Of a stretch of DNA of 22,311 nucleotides, positions 21,963-22,311 are shown piece after piece (the first letter of the stretch is position 1; the number at the start of each line of letters is the position of its first letter). The DNA is from Pseudooctadecabacter sp. GTDB taxonomy: Bacteria; Pseudomonadota; Alphaproteobacteria; Rhodobacterales; Rhodobacteraceae. A program made the position numbers and the translations under genes. A model generated the notes under the pieces. It saw nothing but the letters and a program-made list of their open reading frames with translations, was not told the DNA's origin and made no database searches. The DNA lies in the NCBI GenBank assembly GCA_020628265.1, contig JAHDFG010000006.1:1-22311 (forward strand), written 5' to 3'.

Positions 21963-22311
21963 ATGAACATTCATTCAACCTTACGTCACAGCGTCGCCCT
22001 TTCCGCGATCCTGTGCGCCTCCGCCGCCTCTGCCGATGTGACCGCCCAGCAGGTCTGGGAAAACTGGACCTCACAGATGTCTGTCTACGGACAGGGTTTC
22101 ACGACGGGCGGCGAGACCATGACCGGCGATACCCTGACCGTCGCCGACGTCCGCATTGAAATGTCCGACGACGACACCACGGTTCTGGCTGAACTGGGTG
22201 ACATCAACCTGACCGAGAATGGCGACGGCACCGTGTCGATCACAATGGCGCAGAGTTATCCGCTGTCGATTGATTTCACGCCTGAGTATGGCGATCCGGC
22301 AGGCATCAACC
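21963..22311 (+). CDS. Secreted DUF2125-like protein (partial, runs off the window)
   Basis: The reading frame starts at ATG 21963 behind a strong AGGAGA and stays open to the last base, giving 116 complete residues without a stop. A Sec signal peptide is clear (hydrophobic VALSAILCASAASA, cleaved before DVTAQQ). The mature start DVTAQQVWENWTSQM followed by GGETMTGDTLTVADVRIEM and repeated short strands resembles DUF2125 proteins of Rhodobacterales, which are about 500 residues and probably periplasmic or envelope-associated. Their function is not known to me. The assignment rests on memory of the N-terminal pattern only. It is divergent from the SDR gene. Confidence 0.7.
   Translation, partial: MNIHSTLRHSVALSAILCASAASADVTAQQVWENWTSQMSVYGQGFTTGGETMTGDTLTVADVRIEMSDDDTTVLAELGDINLTENGDGTVSITMAQSYPLSIDFTPEYGDPAGIN

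Noticed and set aside
1..22311. tRNA genes, CRISPR arrays, insertion sequences, prophage or toxin-antitoxin modules
   Set aside because: No T-arm-like sequence in a cloverleaf context, no regularly spaced repeats, and no transposase, integrase or toxin-like frames were seen on either strand.

Overview
This GC-rich window has the gene content and style of an alphaproteobacterium, most likely a member of the Rhodobacterales (Roseobacter group). The clues are the DUF3576 lipoprotein-leuS-lptE-holA run, an acidic roseobacter-type porin, a RibA carrying a degenerate RibB-like N-terminus, a DUF2125-type secreted protein, and widespread ATGA-type gene overlaps. Species assignment is inference from recalled families; no search was run. 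There are 21 supported protein genes, no tRNA or rRNA gene, no CRISPR array, and no transposase or insertion sequence. No gene-free stretch exceeds 300 bases; the longest are 4145-4376 and 10577-10770.

Layout. (1) 1-4144 is housekeeping: an OmpR-type response regulator (-) with its own terminator, ribA (+), an EamA permease (-), an L,D-transpeptidase-like protein (+) and the PLP homeostasis protein YggS (-). (2) 4145-5591 holds a highly codon-biased porin with a palindrome-rich leader and a strong terminator. (3) 5685-10279 is a co-directional run of DUF3576 lipoprotein, leuS, lptE and holA. A perfect terminator-like hairpin lies directly in front of leuS. (4) 13854-10376 (-) is a YjbH-YjbF envelope/exopolysaccharide module followed by two paralogous 66-residue secreted peptides, closed by a 10-bp-stem terminator. 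(5) 13960-17979 holds polysaccharide precursor and initiation genes: an NAD-dependent epimerase and a small phosphoglycosyl transferase (translationally coupled, +), manC/algA (-) and a UDP-glucuronate 4-epimerase (+). (6) 20440-17967 (-) is an MscS channel coupled to a YhiN/TIGR03862-like flavoprotein. (7) 21836-20482 (-) is an SDR coupled through a TTGA overlap to an unusual short crotonase. (8) The window ends inside a secreted DUF2125-like gene (+).

How the parts relate. Regions 4 and 5 together look like an exopolysaccharide/envelope locus. ManC would supply GDP-mannose, the 4-epimerase would supply UDP-galacturonate, and the epimerase plus phosphoglycosyl transferase would start a lipid-linked glycan. 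YjbH and YjbF are outer-membrane and lipoprotein components of the kind linked to exopolysaccharide secretion. No glycosyltransferase, flippase or polymerase is visible, so the rest of such a pathway must be encoded elsewhere. The two small peptides occupy the place that YjbE/GfcA holds in enterobacterial operons, but they do not look like YjbE. They are the best candidate here for an undescribed component.
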